Source of the DNA: Pyruvatibacter sp050042885
Lineage (GTDB): Bacteria > Pseudomonadota > Alphaproteobacteria > CGMCC-115125
DNA length: 64,000 bases
Assembly: GCA_050042885.1 (NCBI GenBank)
Contig: JBHJJF010000009.1
Span: 1 to 64,000 of the forward strand
Reading direction: 5' to 3'
Shown piece by piece: positions 35,196 to 45,000 of the stretch. The stretch's first letter is position 1. Each line of letters begins with the position of its first letter. The notes under the pieces were generated by a model. The model did not search any database and was not told the DNA's origin. It saw only the letters and a list, made by a program, of their open reading frames with translations. A program made the translations under genes and the position numbers.

Positions 35196-35996
35196 CTATC
35201 GGCCAGTAAACTTGGGGGCCCGCTTTTCAAGGAATGCCGTGATTGCCTCTCGTTGATCTTCGCCGGTGGAGGCAAGCGCAAACTGGTCGCGGTCCATATA
35301 AGTCGCCACCGGGTTCAGCGCCTTCGCCGCCATCTCGATGGACTGCTTGGACATACGCAACGGCACCGGTGGCACTGCCGCAGCCCGGCGCGCCAGATCC
35401 ATGGCAGTCTCTAGTGCGCTGCCGTCAGCAACGACGTCCTCAACCAACCGCCACGCCAGGGCATCAGGGGCTTTCAGGACCTCGCCGAGAATAACGAAGA
35501 GCTTGGCACGAGCTGGACCCATCAGGTTCACCAGGCGCGGATTGGAGTGCCAGCTCATATTCATGCCCAGCGGTATCTCTGGGAGACGGAACCCGGCAGA
35601 CCGTCCTGCAATGCGAATGTCGCATGCACCAACCAAAGCCACGCCACCACCGATACAATGCCCTTCAACCGCACAGATTGTCAGTTGTTCAAGGTCTTCC
35701 CAGGCATCGCACATGTCCGGGCCGACCTTGAGACCATGCCGCCGCGCCAGCAGTCCATCATCACCAGCAGCCATTTCCGGGTCCTTCAGGTCAGCCCCGG
35801 CACTAAAGATCTTTGACGTCCCGGTGAGAACGATCACATGGGTCGCGATATCGTCTCGAAAGTCTCGTGCGATCTGGGTCAGCTCGCGCATGGCGGCACG
35901 CGAGAGCGCATTGAGACCATCACCGCGGTCGTACCGCACAATGGCAATGGTGCCGTCGCGCTCGATTGTCGCGAATTCACGCGTCTCGATTGGCAA
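35196..35996 (-). CDS. Enoyl-CoA hydratase/isomerase family protein (TTG start)
   Basis: A 266-residue crotonase-fold protein with the oxyanion-hole segments SAGADLKD and HCIGGGVALVGACDIR, and PEIPLGM carrying one of the two usual hydratase glutamates. The other position is Ala, so hydratase activity is uncertain. No internal ATG fits the family N-terminus. A TTG at 35996 (LPIETREF) has GGGGAG 7 bases upstream and is preferred to ATG 36032. It lies between the TetR and SDR genes of the cluster. Confidence 0.88.
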   Translation of the reverse strand: MPIETREFATIERDGTIAIVRYDRGDGLNALSRAAMRELTQIARDFRDDIATHVIVLTGTSKIFSAGADLKDPEMAAGDDGLLARRHGLKVGPDMCDAWEDLEQLTICAVEGHCIGGGVALVGACDIRIAGRSAGFRLPEIPLGMNMSWHSNPRLVNLMGPARAKLFVILGEVLKAPDALAWRLVEDVVADGSALETAMDLARRAAAVPPVPLRMSKQSIEMAAKALNPVATYMDRDQFALASTGEDQREAITAFLEKRAPKFTGR

Positions 35997-36120
35997 TGTT
36001 GTTCTCCCCTGCCGCCTCTTAGGTCCAGGCACGCCGACGAGGCGTCCATAGCGTGGCGGATTGGAGACACGCTAGCCGATCAGGCGACCCCGGGAAAGGA
36101 GCGCAGAGGAAGAGAAAGAA

Positions 36121-36765
36121 CTAGGCTTTGACGGCGTCCCAAAGGTTTTTCTCAGCCTGACGAATGGCCGCGTCGTCCAGCACCATATTGCCACTGTGGT
36201 CCAGCTTCGCCATGCCGACAGCCGTGCCCCAGACCATGGCGGTCACCAGACCGCGCGGCATCGGGCGCATCTCACCTGCGTCAATCGCAGCTTCCACAAG
36301 CGCTTCCGCACCGGCGATATAGACGCCGTCATGCTTCTGGCTCTCGTCGTTCAGAAACGGTTTGAGATAATGCTGCTCGAGAAATATGGCCTGCAGCGGG
36401 TAGTCGCGCATCCAACCAATCATGCGGCGCCAGATCAGACCGAAAGCCCCCTCCAAAGACAAACCCGCAGGCGCAGAGGCAAGGAGGCTGTCGTTGAAGT
36501 GTCCACGCCACCGTTGATAGAGCGTGTTCAGCAAGTCTTCCTTGGTGTCGAAATAGCGATAGATCGTGCCGGTCGCCACACCAGCGGCCTTGGCAATCTC
36601 AGGGACTGTGGTCGCCTGGTAGCCACGCATCGCAAATAGCTCAAGCGCCGCGTCCATAATTCTCTGGTGCTTGCTGAGACTTTCCGGCGAGGCATCCACC
36701 GCCGCCGACCTGCCCGGCAGATAGGGGCCGACTGCAACATCTGGTTCGCGTTTCGTGTCGTTCAT
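36121..36765 (-). CDS. TetR family regulator of the lipid catabolism cluster
   Basis: A 214-residue TetR protein with helix-turn-helix TTVPEIAKAAGVATGTIYRYFDTKED. ATG 36765 (MNDTKREP) has AGG 8 bases upstream; the frame to 36807 is a less likely extension. It sits in the middle of five same-strand genes for acyl-CoA metabolism and probably controls them in response to an acyl-CoA ligand. No clear palindrome was found in the 65 bases upstream. Confidence 0.9.
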   Translation of the reverse strand: MNDTKREPDVAVGPYLPGRSAAVDASPESLSKHQRIMDAALELFAMRGYQATTVPEIAKAAGVATGTIYRYFDTKEDLLNTLYQRWRGHFNDSLLASAPAGLSLEGAFGLIWRRMIGWMRDYPLQAIFLEQHYLKPFLNDESQKHDGVYIAGAEALVEAAIDAGEMRPMPRGLVTAMVWGTAVGMAKLDHSGNMVLDDAAIRQAEKNLWDAVKA

Positions 36766-36830
36766 CTTACTAACCTCAATGAACTCGTGTTGGCCATCAA
36801 GCTGCAATGGGCCCGCAAGCCATGCCTGCG

Positions 36831-38024
36831 TTAAAGTGTCGTCGTATCGGTCTCAACCCCGAAGAGCATCCGCCCGGTCAACTCCCAGGTTGCAGGTGCC
36901 GTCATCATATGTTGCGTGGCCACATGCACGTCGCGGAAGGCACGCTGAAGGGGACAGGTGCGATGCACCGCGCTTCCGCCACCCAGAAGATACATTCGGT
37001 CCACAACACGCGCTGACGCCGTTGTGGCATGCGTTGCCGCCAGGCGAAGGTCGCGGCGCTGATCGATACCGATGACCCCGTCCGCTGTTGCGGCAACCCA
37101 CGCGTCTCCAACAGCGTCAGTCAAGAATGCCTGTGCGGCTCTCAACTCCGCCTCGCCCATCGCCAGTTCAGATTGGGCTTGCGGTCGGTGTGCAAGGGTC
37201 TTGCGGCTGCCCTGAGGCACCTTGCCCCCGCCAATTTCGATAATCTCGTCGATGGCCTGACGCGCAAGACCGGTTGCCACAGAGGCGATGCCGACCGCCA
37301 GAAGACCAAATACCGGAAAGGCGTACAGTGGATTGGTGAGCGTCGGCGGTGTGGTGATATCGGCCCCATTTCCCAAAGGCACAACGACATTGTCAGCCTC
37401 AAAATCACTGCTCCCGCTGCCGGCGAGACCGGAAGGGTCCCAGTTGTCATGGAGGGTCAGATCATTTGCCGGCATCGCAAACATCTGGGTACGAGGGCGC
37501 CCGGTGTCATCGACCACAGGCTCATCGTCTGCAAACAGGCGCGCGCCGCCGAACACCCATTGCGCATTGTGAGAGCCGGACCCCCAGGCCCAGCGACCTT
37601 TAACCGTCGCAGTGTCTGCCGAGACGTCGGCCGTCCCCATGGGGGCAAAGACACCTGCCGTAATGGTATTGGCGTCTTCGCCATAAATGCGGCCTGCCGC
37701 CGCCGGGTCAAGATAAGCGGCCGTCAGACCGGTTGTTGAGCCGATCATCACGCACCATGCCGCGGACCCGTCCGCTTGCGCCAATGCATCGATGACCCCG
37801 GAAATTTGCTGCGGAGTTGCCTCAAGCCCACCCAAGGCCTGCGGCACCGCCATCCGATAGAACCCGGCGGAGGCAAACCTGTCTGCAAGATCCTGGGGGA
37901 GCTGACGGGCCTTTTCGATTTCCGCAGCACGTTCTCGCAACTCGCCGGCAAATCCATGTGCCGCAGCCACCAGCCCATCTGCGCTGGTTGGATGAGGCAC
38001 AATCTGCGCTGAATCACTTGGCAT
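36831..38024 (-). CDS. Acyl-CoA dehydrogenase-fold flavoprotein (HsaA/DszC-like monooxygenase group)
   Basis: A 397-residue protein with the acyl-CoA dehydrogenase three-domain fold but closer in pattern to flavin-dependent monooxygenases such as HsaA or 4-hydroxyphenylacetate hydroxylase-type oxygenases. It shows AAEIEKARQLPQDLADRFASAGFYRMAVP at the N-terminus, GRWAWGSGSHNAQWV in the middle and a C-terminal R-D-V-H-V-A-T-Q-H motif typical of that group. These use reduced flavin from a partner reductase to hydroxylate aromatic or steroid rings. It follows the enoyl-CoA hydratase by 48 bases. Confidence 0.85.
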   Translation of the reverse strand: MPSDSAQIVPHPTSADGLVAAAHGFAGELRERAAEIEKARQLPQDLADRFASAGFYRMAVPQALGGLEATPQQISGVIDALAQADGSAAWCVMIGSTTGLTAAYLDPAAAGRIYGEDANTITAGVFAPMGTADVSADTATVKGRWAWGSGSHNAQWVFGGARLFADDEPVVDDTGRPRTQMFAMPANDLTLHDNWDPSGLAGSGSSDFEADNVVVPLGNGADITTPPTLTNPLYAFPVFGLLAVGIASVATGLARQAIDEIIEIGGGKVPQGSRKTLAHRPQAQSELAMGEAELRAAQAFLTDAVGDAWVAATADGVIGIDQRRDLRLAATHATTASARVVDRMYLLGGGSAVHRTCPLQRAFRDVHVATQHMMTAPATWELTGRMLFGVETDTTTL

Positions 38025-38072
38025 AATGTTTTTCCCTGCAACTTCCGGCCATCGAAACCCGTCCTGTGCGCA

Positions 38073-38876
38073 TCAGGTTCCGCTGAAACTGGGCCGCCGT
38101 TTTTCGAGAAAGGCCGATACGGCCTCCCGGTGATCGTCTTTTGTGAATGAGATCATCTCATAGGCCAGCGATGCGTCAAACACCGTGGCCGCGAGACGCT
38201 TCAGTTCCATGTTCACAGCAGCTTTGGTGTGCTGAATAGCCTGGGGCGCGCCCGCGGCCAGCTTTGTCGCAAAGGCGCGCGCTTTGTCCTGCAGCGCGTC
38301 ATCCGGCACCACATGGTTGACGAGCCCGCTGCGCTCCGCTTCGGCTGCACGAAACGGGTCGCCCGTCATCAGATACTCCTTGGCACGCGCATAACCGACC
38401 AGCTGCGGCCAGATGACAGCACCACCATCGCCAGCCACAAGCCCCACACGGACATGCGGATCAGATAGCTGTGCCGTCTCGCCCATGAAAATGACATCGC
38501 TGAACAGGGCGATTGTCGCGCCGAGCCCCACCGCCGGGCCATTGATGGCGGCAACGATTGGCTTTTCCACATCAAGCAGCGTCGTCACGATACGGCGCCC
38601 TTCAGAGGCACTGGGGCTGGCAGCCTTGCCTTCAAGCCCGGCCTTCATCCAGGCAATGTCCCCACCGGCACAAAATGCATTCCCGTCCGGGTCGCCGGTC
38701 AGAACGACCACCCGTGTTGTTTCGTCTTCCTGCGCATCAACAAAGATGTCGGCGAGTTCGTGGTGCATCTGCTCATCAACCGCATTGCGCAATGCCGGGT
38801 TGGAAAGATGCAGTGTCAGAATACCGTCTTGCCGCGATGCCTTGATGCGGGTGTAACGATCGAACCGGTCAGACAT
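38073..38876 (-). CDS. Enoyl-CoA hydratase/isomerase family protein
   Basis: A 267-residue crotonase-fold protein starting MSDRFDRYTRIK. AFCAGGDIAWM and GPAVGLGATIALFSDVIF form the CoA-binding oxyanion hole. The usual hydratase glutamates are not evident (SDPHVRVGLVAG at the second site), so it may be an isomerase or another crotonase. GAGG is 5-6 bases before ATG 38876. It is the first gene of the minus-strand catabolic cluster. Confidence 0.9.
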   Translation of the reverse strand: MSDRFDRYTRIKASRQDGILTLHLSNPALRNAVDEQMHHELADIFVDAQEDETTRVVVLTGDPDGNAFCAGGDIAWMKAGLEGKAASPSASEGRRIVTTLLDVEKPIVAAINGPAVGLGATIALFSDVIFMGETAQLSDPHVRVGLVAGDGGAVIWPQLVGYARAKEYLMTGDPFRAAEAERSGLVNHVVPDDALQDKARAFATKLAAGAPQAIQHTKAAVNMELKRLAATVFDASLAYEMISFTKDDHREAVSAFLEKRRPSFSGT

Positions 38877-38900
38877 GCAAGCCTCGTGGTTGTGTATCCC

Positions 38901-38966
38901 AAAAAAGTACCGCCGCCCTGTCTGTGCTGCAAACCTCAAATGGGCGCAACGCAGCCGGGACGGCGG
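38901..38966 (-). terminator. Intrinsic terminator after the YCF48-like gene
   Basis: On the minus strand, CCGCCG and GCTGC arms pair with GCAGC and CGGCGG across a long imperfect hairpin, and six T residues follow (complement of 38901-38906). It begins 30 bases after the YCF48-like stop codon, separating the envelope cluster from the enoyl-CoA hydratase operon. Confidence 0.65.
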
Positions 38967-38995
38967 CAATGTCGTCAGTGTAGTTTCAGGTGCGC

Positions 38996-40051
38996 CTAGC
39001 TTCCGCTGCGGAACCCTTCCGCCGTGTCAGGATGCTTTACGACACCCGGTTCACCAAAGATGAAAACAGAGCCATCCGGGCCGTCGACAACACTCGAATA
39101 ACCTTTGCGGTCGGGTCGATCCACAACTTCGAAGGATTGTCCGCCATCGGTGCTGTAGGCAACACCGCCATTGAGGCCTGCCAGGACAATGGAGCCGTCA
39201 TCAAGCTGGATGCCGCCGCCAAATGACTTTTTCGAACCGGTTTCGACCTGTGTCCATGTCGTACCCTGATCCTCGGAACGCCAGACATTGCCGCGCATGC
39301 CGTACAGCAGGATGTTGCCATCGTCGAGTGTCATGCCACCCCAGAATGAGCCGAAGTAAGGCGTCTTGATCGGCTCCCAGTTTGCGCCGCTATCAAGTGA
39401 GCGGAACACGAACCCGGTCTCGGCCGCGATGAACATGGTCCCATTGGGACCTTCAAAAAGCGCATTGAGATGGGGCTCGTACTCGAGGCCTTCCAGCGGC
39501 GGCGGAGGGTCAGGGATAACCGACTGAAGGTTCCATGTCTCACCGCCGTCACTTGTTGACAGGGCAGTCGAGAAGGCGCCAACGGCGACACCATTGTTGG
39601 CATCTGCAAACCGCACGGAGAAGAGCGGCATTTCCGCCTCAGCATCGTCGTACTTCAACTCCCAGGTCTCGCCGCCGTCTTCGGTCTTGATGATCACAGC
39701 ATCATGACCAACAGCATACCCAACTTGATCGTCGGCAAAATAGACAGCAGTCAGCAGGGCCTGTGTCGGCACTGACTCGGCCTGCCGCCATGTGGCGCCA
39801 TCGTCGTCGGAAAGGACCACATGTCCAAACTGACCGACTGCAACAATGCGTCCGCCCAGATCAGCGGCAGCCACCAAAAGTGACTTCGGCGCCAGATCAG
39901 ACGGCGTGGCATACCCCTTCGTCTCAAGCTCTTTGATGACAGCGGCTTCCGCAGGATCAACCTGCGGCACAGCCTGAGCAGGAACTGAAGCGACAGCGGC
40001 CAGGGCCAGCGCTGCAATTCCGCCCTTGAATGCGGTGTTTAGTGTGCTCAT
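38996..40051 (-). CDS. YCF48-related beta-propeller protein (exported)
   Basis: A 351-residue protein with a signal peptide ending VPAQAVPQ, then repeated blades of the BNR/YCF48 type: W-R-Q-A-E...AVYFADDQVGYAVG, EDGGETWELK, SDGGETWNLQ and DQGTTWTQVE. Homologues of the photosystem II assembly factor Ycf48 in non-phototrophs are commonly found with DUF1302 and DUF1329 proteins, as here, and often an RND transporter, which is absent from this window. Probably periplasmic; perhaps a chaperone or assembly factor for the outer-membrane system. Confidence 0.9.
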   Translation of the reverse strand: MSTLNTAFKGGIAALALAAVASVPAQAVPQVDPAEAAVIKELETKGYATPSDLAPKSLLVAAADLGGRIVAVGQFGHVVLSDDDGATWRQAESVPTQALLTAVYFADDQVGYAVGHDAVIIKTEDGGETWELKYDDAEAEMPLFSVRFADANNGVAVGAFSTALSTSDGGETWNLQSVIPDPPPPLEGLEYEPHLNALFEGPNGTMFIAAETGFVFRSLDSGANWEPIKTPYFGSFWGGMTLDDGNILLYGMRGNVWRSEDQGTTWTQVETGSKKSFGGGIQLDDGSIVLAGLNGGVAYSTDGGQSFEVVDRPDRKGYSSVVDGPDGSVFIFGEPGVVKHPDTAEGFRSGS

Positions 40052-40361
40052 GGGTCTAACTCAATCCACTCATTCGCCTCTCAACCAAGAGAAGCCTTGG
40101 GTACATCCGCGAGATCTATTCGAGTGACCTCGGTGTGCACCATGATTGCGCATTTACTCTGGGCCTATCCTACACCGTCCGGTGCTTTCACATAGCGTGA
40201 AAACGCCTGGACCACCTGCCTTTGTTGCTATGCCTAACGCAGAGCGGATTCAGGCGGTATGTCGTCCAGCAGATTCAAGAGTGGATAGACATCAACAAAC
40301 GGGCCGGTCCCCTCAAGAGAAGACCGGCCCGCTGTTAGGTCGTCGTCAGGCGTTGCGCGAC
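40052..40361. other. Intergenic region between YCF48-like and DUF1329 genes
   Basis: These 310 bases hold the DUF1329 terminator (40301-40332) and, closer to 40052, presumably a promoter for the YCF48-like gene. No protein-coding potential or further repeat was seen. Confidence 0.6.
40301..40332 (-). terminator. Intrinsic terminator after DUF1329 gene
   Basis: CGGGCCGGTC (40301-40310) and GACCGGCCCG (40323-40332) form a perfect 10-bp stem with a 12-base loop. On the minus strand it is followed by TTTGTT. It starts 30 bases after the DUF1329 stop codon. Confidence 0.75.
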
Positions 40362-41726
40362 TTAGCGCACACCAAGCTGACGGATAGCCGAAGGCGTATA
40401 CCGGTCAGGATTGAGCTCATCGGCGAAGTAGTTCACGCCTGGCTCTTCGTTCTGCATGGCAAGTGACAGGTAACGACCGTTACCAGTGTCATACACAACT
40501 TCCGTTCCGGAACCGCAAAGCGGCACATTGTAGCGCTGGATTGTGTGCAGCTCCTGCACGCGCCACAGTTCGCCACGACCGTCATACAGCTCAGCCTGAG
40601 CCAGCTGCCACGCATCTTCATCAAGATGCTTCACGCGGCGGCTATAGATGTGACGGTTTTCAGCACGCAGATTGGCTTCGATTGTCCACACGCGGTGAAG
40701 CTCGTAGCGAATCTTGTCCTGGTTCAGGTGACGCGCCTGAATGTACTCATTGTATGGTGCGGCTTCCGCATCATACGCGTTGTAAGCAATCAGCTTTTCG
40801 CTCTTGCCTTTGACGGTCCAGTCGAAACGGTCCGGCGCGCCATTGTAGCCGTCGAACGAATCTGACGTGGACAGACCATCAGAGTTTGTGCCCGGGTTGT
40901 CATAAGCAATGTTCGGAGCGCGACGCACACGACGCGTGCCCGGTGAATACTGCCATGCCTTACGCGGATCGAGTGAACGGTTGAGAGTCTCGTGCACCAG
41001 GATCACGCTACCAGCAGCACGCGCCGGAGCGGTCGTGTTGGCGATGTAGTAAATCGAGATGTTGTCGAGTTCCTCAGCCGCACCCTTGTTGGGGTCGGAC
41101 CACTGAAGGATCGCTTCATCCTGCACGGTCTGCAGCGTGTAGTCGCCGGTTGCCGTAACTGGAGCAGCCGTAAACTGACGCGTTACCTTAAACGCACGAT
41201 AGCGCAGCGTGTGGTTCCAGATCGCTTCCAGACCGGAATTGATGATCGGGAAAGGCGAACCCATGATGCCTTTGCCAACACCGTTACCACCACCAACAAG
41301 CTCAGACACAACAGCGTTGCGCTTGTTGGCTTCATAAACGTATTCAGGGAACGCGCACGAACGGCGTGTCTGATAGACGTTCATCTTGTAGGTGTCGTAG
41401 GTCGACAGGAGCTTCTTGTAACCCTCAGTCAGCACACCGTCATACTGGCCCATATTGCCAGCATTCACCGTATACTGGACCGCGTCACCCGAGAACGGGT
41501 TCTGCAGACGATCGCCGGCGTTGTACGTCACGCCGGGAGGGGGGGTCGGAAGACCACCGGTCCATGCCGGGATTGCCCCGCCATTGCCGGCCTTCTCGCC
41601 ACCCATCGGGTTGAGATCATTTCCCAGACGGTCCGCCTGGGCCTGCGGAACTGCTGCAAGAGCGGCAGACGCGCCAAGCGCGACCCCACCTGCAATCGTA
41701 GCCGCAAGAATGCCACTGGTTTTCAT
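40362..41726 (-). CDS. DUF1329 domain-containing protein (exported)
   Basis: A 454-residue protein with a signal peptide (cleavage near AALAAVPQ) and the DUF1329 domain: DLNPMGGEKAGNGGAIPAWTGG near the N-terminus and repeated R-x-Y/W-V motifs (RRVRRAPNIAYDNPGTNSDG). It is predicted to be a periplasmic beta-rich protein related in fold to lipoprotein carriers of the LolA/LolB type. GGAGGAAG lies 7 bases before ATG 41726, an unusually strong site. It follows the DUF1302 gene, its usual partner. Confidence 0.93.
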   Translation of the reverse strand: MKTSGILAATIAGGVALGASAALAAVPQAQADRLGNDLNPMGGEKAGNGGAIPAWTGGLPTPPPGVTYNAGDRLQNPFSGDAVQYTVNAGNMGQYDGVLTEGYKKLLSTYDTYKMNVYQTRRSCAFPEYVYEANKRNAVVSELVGGGNGVGKGIMGSPFPIINSGLEAIWNHTLRYRAFKVTRQFTAAPVTATGDYTLQTVQDEAILQWSDPNKGAAEELDNISIYYIANTTAPARAAGSVILVHETLNRSLDPRKAWQYSPGTRRVRRAPNIAYDNPGTNSDGLSTSDSFDGYNGAPDRFDWTVKGKSEKLIAYNAYDAEAAPYNEYIQARHLNQDKIRYELHRVWTIEANLRAENRHIYSRRVKHLDEDAWQLAQAELYDGRGELWRVQELHTIQRYNVPLCGSGTEVVYDTGNGRYLSLAMQNEEPGVNYFADELNPDRYTPSAIRQLGVR

Positions 41727-41830
41727 TGAGAATCTTCCTCCACTGAAGAGTTCGTTTGCGGCCATCCGGTTCGCAGCATCACCTGCGCCATAGGACCAAT
41801 CGTGTTCCCCACGAGTTTTTGGTGTGACGT

Positions 41831-41860
41831 CCGGGCCGCCTCCCAAAGGAAGCGGCCCGG
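41831..41860. other. Perfect GC stem-loop between DUF1302 and DUF1329 genes
   Basis: CCGGGCCGC and GCGGCCCGG (41831-41839/41852-41860), extended by TCC/GGA around a CAAA loop, form a strong hairpin 26 bases after the DUF1302 stop. It lacks a T-run on the minus strand, so it may protect the upstream mRNA from decay or attenuate readthrough into DUF1329. Confidence 0.6.
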
Positions 41861-41885
41861 TGTCAAAGTCGTGTTCAGCCTAACC

Positions 41886-44636
41886 TTAGAACGAGTAGCT
41901 CGCTGTGAGCGACACAAAGTCGTCATCAAGGTCGTTCTGATATTTTTCAGACCCCATGAAGTCCGTGTAGCTCAGACCCACGGACCAGGTGCTCTGCAGA
42001 TTTGCAGTGAGGCTGAAGCCGAGTGACCGCCGGTCTTCAAGGTAGTTGCCGAGCGGAGCCGGCGTAAGGCCTTCAAGATCGTGACGATACACAAGCTGCG
42101 GGGAAAGTGTCCACGCAGAGCCAAAGGCATTGTTGTAGTCCAGGCGGGTCAGAAGAATACCACCATAAGACGTCTCAGTCGGCGCACACCCTGTCGCAAA
42201 GTCGAGGGCGAGAATACCACCAAGCGGCAGATCCGTACCGGAGCGGCAAAGCTGGGCAAGACGATTGAACTCAGCCGCGGTTGCGTCTTCGTTCGGCACG
42301 TCAGGAATGTGCACCAGGCCGAATTCCGTCACGAGGATACCAATGTCCGCACCGAGGAAGTTAATCAGCGGATTGGAGTTGGTATATGTCGCGGTTGTGC
42401 CGATCTGGAAAGTGAACACTTCCTCACGAACAAACGCTGTAGGTGTACGGCCCTGACCAAGAGCTGCAGAGTAGTTCTGCGCCTGGCATGCCGAAGCAGT
42501 ACCATTTGCAAACTCAGCTGCTGTCGGCTGTGTACCAGGCTCAGTTGACTGCGGAGCCAGTCCGAAGACGTTGGTGTCACCGAATGCCACGGCACCAACA
42601 CACTGACCACCTGCCGCAGAAATCGTCTGCTGCGTTGTGTCAACCTGCAACGGTTGGTTAGGCCGGTAGGAGAATTCACCCTGCACACCCCAATCACCAA
42701 TCGTGGTGTTGAAGCTCACGCCCCACAGCTCGATGTCTTCCGGGTAAAGCAGCGTCGTCTCGAGGTTCTGCTGACCAGCCAGGAACTCCGTGCCGTTGGT
42801 GCGGATGGGAATAAGCTGGGTAGCAGCATCACCAGTGCTTGCACCGCCAGTTACCGCGGCGGTGAACGCATTAATACCACCAATCTGACCTGTGCCAACC
42901 TGAATACCGCAGTTGATAACAGCTGCTGTCCGAAGGTCAACTTGGCCATCAGCGACAGCAAGATTGGGGTTGGCAGCCAAAGCCGCGCCTTGTGCTGTCG
43001 CATTGGCGGCTAGGGCATTAATCTGAGCCTGTTGAGCCGCTTGAGTTGGACCAGCAGGGACCGCAGCAGCAGCGAGTGTAAGAGCGTTCGCGTAAGCATT
43101 GAAACCGGCGACAGCCGTCGGCCCCAAATTAAAGGCGGTGTTGTTCGGGTCATCATAGATTACACCCGTCGAACCAAAACCGCCGATGCGCAAGGCCGGG
43201 TCAGCAAAGTCACCGGATGTCATCAAGCCTACACCCGCCGGGAAAGCACCAACGCCAGTATTGCCACCACCGAAGCAACCGACGGAGGTACCGAACGTTG
43301 TAGAAGTGCCCTGAGAGTCAGTCACAGACGTAACAATCTGCGCGACCCCGGTTGAGCGCACCTGCGCAATTGGCAAGCGGGAATGATAGTTCATGTAGTA
43401 GAAGCCAAATTCCGTTGAATTCAGCTCTTCAGAATAGTAGCGAAGAGCGACACCCCATTGGCCGCTATCGCTTGGGGTCTCATCCGCGCCGCGGGCAGTA
43501 CCCAGAAGCCTGGCATTGCCAAGGTCATCAATGATACCCTGACCGGTATAGCCCGAGAGCAAAATACCCTGTGCAGAACCATCTGTCGGCAATTCGGTAT
43601 TAAAGTGCTGTGTCGACGCGACTGAGCAACCAGTACCGACCAGGTTATTGTAGCGTCCCAGAGAGCCAGCACCGCCTGCAGCGGCCAACAGCGCGGTCTG
43701 ACCAGTGCCGGTACAGTTACGCTGGTTGAAGCCATTGCGGATTGAGCCGGAATAAAAACCGATACCCTGGTTACCACCAAAGCTGGAGTTCGAATTCGCG
43801 ACATCCGAACCGGCAAAAGGCGTACCGGCGGGATCAAGCTGGAACGGCTCCCAGTCGAGCTGGTAAAATGCTTCCAAAGACAGGTCAAACGGCAGACCAA
43901 TGGAACCATACAAAGCCCAGACCGGAATCAGGCCTTCCTTAATTTCAACACCAGGACGGCGGAACGCGCTGACATCAACCGGGTTCACCGAGTTGATACC
44001 GTTAAAGATGAAGGTCCCTTCACCCCAGGAAATAACCTGCTTACCAGCACGGAAATTGACAGGCAGTGAGCCAACATCAAAGTCCGTGGAAAGATAGAGA
44101 TCTAGCAGGCGAACATCCCGGCCCACCTCTTCCTTATTGTTGTCATCAATGCCAAAGCGATTGTACGCACTGTCGCTGTTAAGCACTGCGTCATAGAACT
44201 CAGTCGCACGGGCAAACAACGTGAAGTTGCGCCATGTCATCTGGAGATCGTGGTTGGCCTTGATGTTGGCGGATGTCAGATCTCCGGAACCAAAGTTCAA
44301 AAACCGGTCATCTGTGTTGGACGAGTCATCAAGGTTGTCAGCGACGCCGTCTGTGGCGACGAAACTTACATTCTGCCCAAGTGCGTTTGCACCAGTAACC
44401 GTAAGAGCCCCGGCTCCATTCTCACGGGCATCAAAGTTACCACCGTTGAACTCAGCCTTAAAAGCGTCGCGCGCATCCTTGGTCTTCATCTGGACACCAA
44501 CGGAAACCGTCGTGTCAAAGAAGACTTTCAGTTCGCCGAACTCAGTAGACAGCGCGTGCGCCTGTCCCCCTGAGGCCAGCAGACCCACACCCACGGCACT
44601 GCCTAGGAGTGCGGATCGCAAATTGCGAGTAGTCAT
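41886..44636 (-). CDS. DUF1302 outer-membrane protein
   Basis: A 916-residue protein with a signal peptide (MTTRNLRSALLG... to AHALS), then DUF1302 features: an acidic F-G-E-L-K-V-F-F-D-T-T-V-S-V-G start, many alternating beta strands and a C-terminal Phe (TASYSF) typical of beta-barrel insertion. About residues 490-610 form an Ala/Gln-rich, low-complexity helical insert. AGGAGGATC is 8 bases before ATG 44636. DUF1302-DUF1329 pairs are thought to act in outer-membrane traffic of hydrophobic compounds; the ligand here is unknown. Confidence 0.92.
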   Translation of the reverse strand: MTTRNLRSALLGSAVGVGLLASGGQAHALSTEFGELKVFFDTTVSVGVQMKTKDARDAFKAEFNGGNFDARENGAGALTVTGANALGQNVSFVATDGVADNLDDSSNTDDRFLNFGSGDLTSANIKANHDLQMTWRNFTLFARATEFYDAVLNSDSAYNRFGIDDNNKEEVGRDVRLLDLYLSTDFDVGSLPVNFRAGKQVISWGEGTFIFNGINSVNPVDVSAFRRPGVEIKEGLIPVWALYGSIGLPFDLSLEAFYQLDWEPFQLDPAGTPFAGSDVANSNSSFGGNQGIGFYSGSIRNGFNQRNCTGTGQTALLAAAGGAGSLGRYNNLVGTGCSVASTQHFNTELPTDGSAQGILLSGYTGQGIIDDLGNARLLGTARGADETPSDSGQWGVALRYYSEELNSTEFGFYYMNYHSRLPIAQVRSTGVAQIVTSVTDSQGTSTTFGTSVGCFGGGNTGVGAFPAGVGLMTSGDFADPALRIGGFGSTGVIYDDPNNTAFNLGPTAVAGFNAYANALTLAAAAVPAGPTQAAQQAQINALAANATAQGAALAANPNLAVADGQVDLRTAAVINCGIQVGTGQIGGINAFTAAVTGGASTGDAATQLIPIRTNGTEFLAGQQNLETTLLYPEDIELWGVSFNTTIGDWGVQGEFSYRPNQPLQVDTTQQTISAAGGQCVGAVAFGDTNVFGLAPQSTEPGTQPTAAEFANGTASACQAQNYSAALGQGRTPTAFVREEVFTFQIGTTATYTNSNPLINFLGADIGILVTEFGLVHIPDVPNEDATAAEFNRLAQLCRSGTDLPLGGILALDFATGCAPTETSYGGILLTRLDYNNAFGSAWTLSPQLVYRHDLEGLTPAPLGNYLEDRRSLGFSLTANLQSTWSVGLSYTDFMGSEKYQNDLDDDFVSLTASYSF

Positions 44637-45000
44637 TTGAGCGATCCTCCTCGATCCTCGCTTATGTAGACGTATTTGACGTGCGAGGAGGATAAGGAGC
44701 CCCATTATTCGGAGCATGTTCCCTGTCCCCCCGGCCAGTCAGCATCCCTCGCGCATAGACCACTGGATGCCCGCATGGGAGTCAACCCGATTGTGACTGA
44801 ATATGACGGGCGCATAACATCATTGGGTTCGGGTATGGCTTTTTGGTCACGTTTTGAGCAGTCTAATTAACCTTCTGGCAATGTTTGGCGTCTTGTTGCA
44901 GTGCAATAATTCTACATATTCAGTCGCTTAGCTCGTCAGCTATCCGGAGACTTTGCCGAATCAAAACTGCCGCTTTTTGCATCATTTACCTATGCAGATC

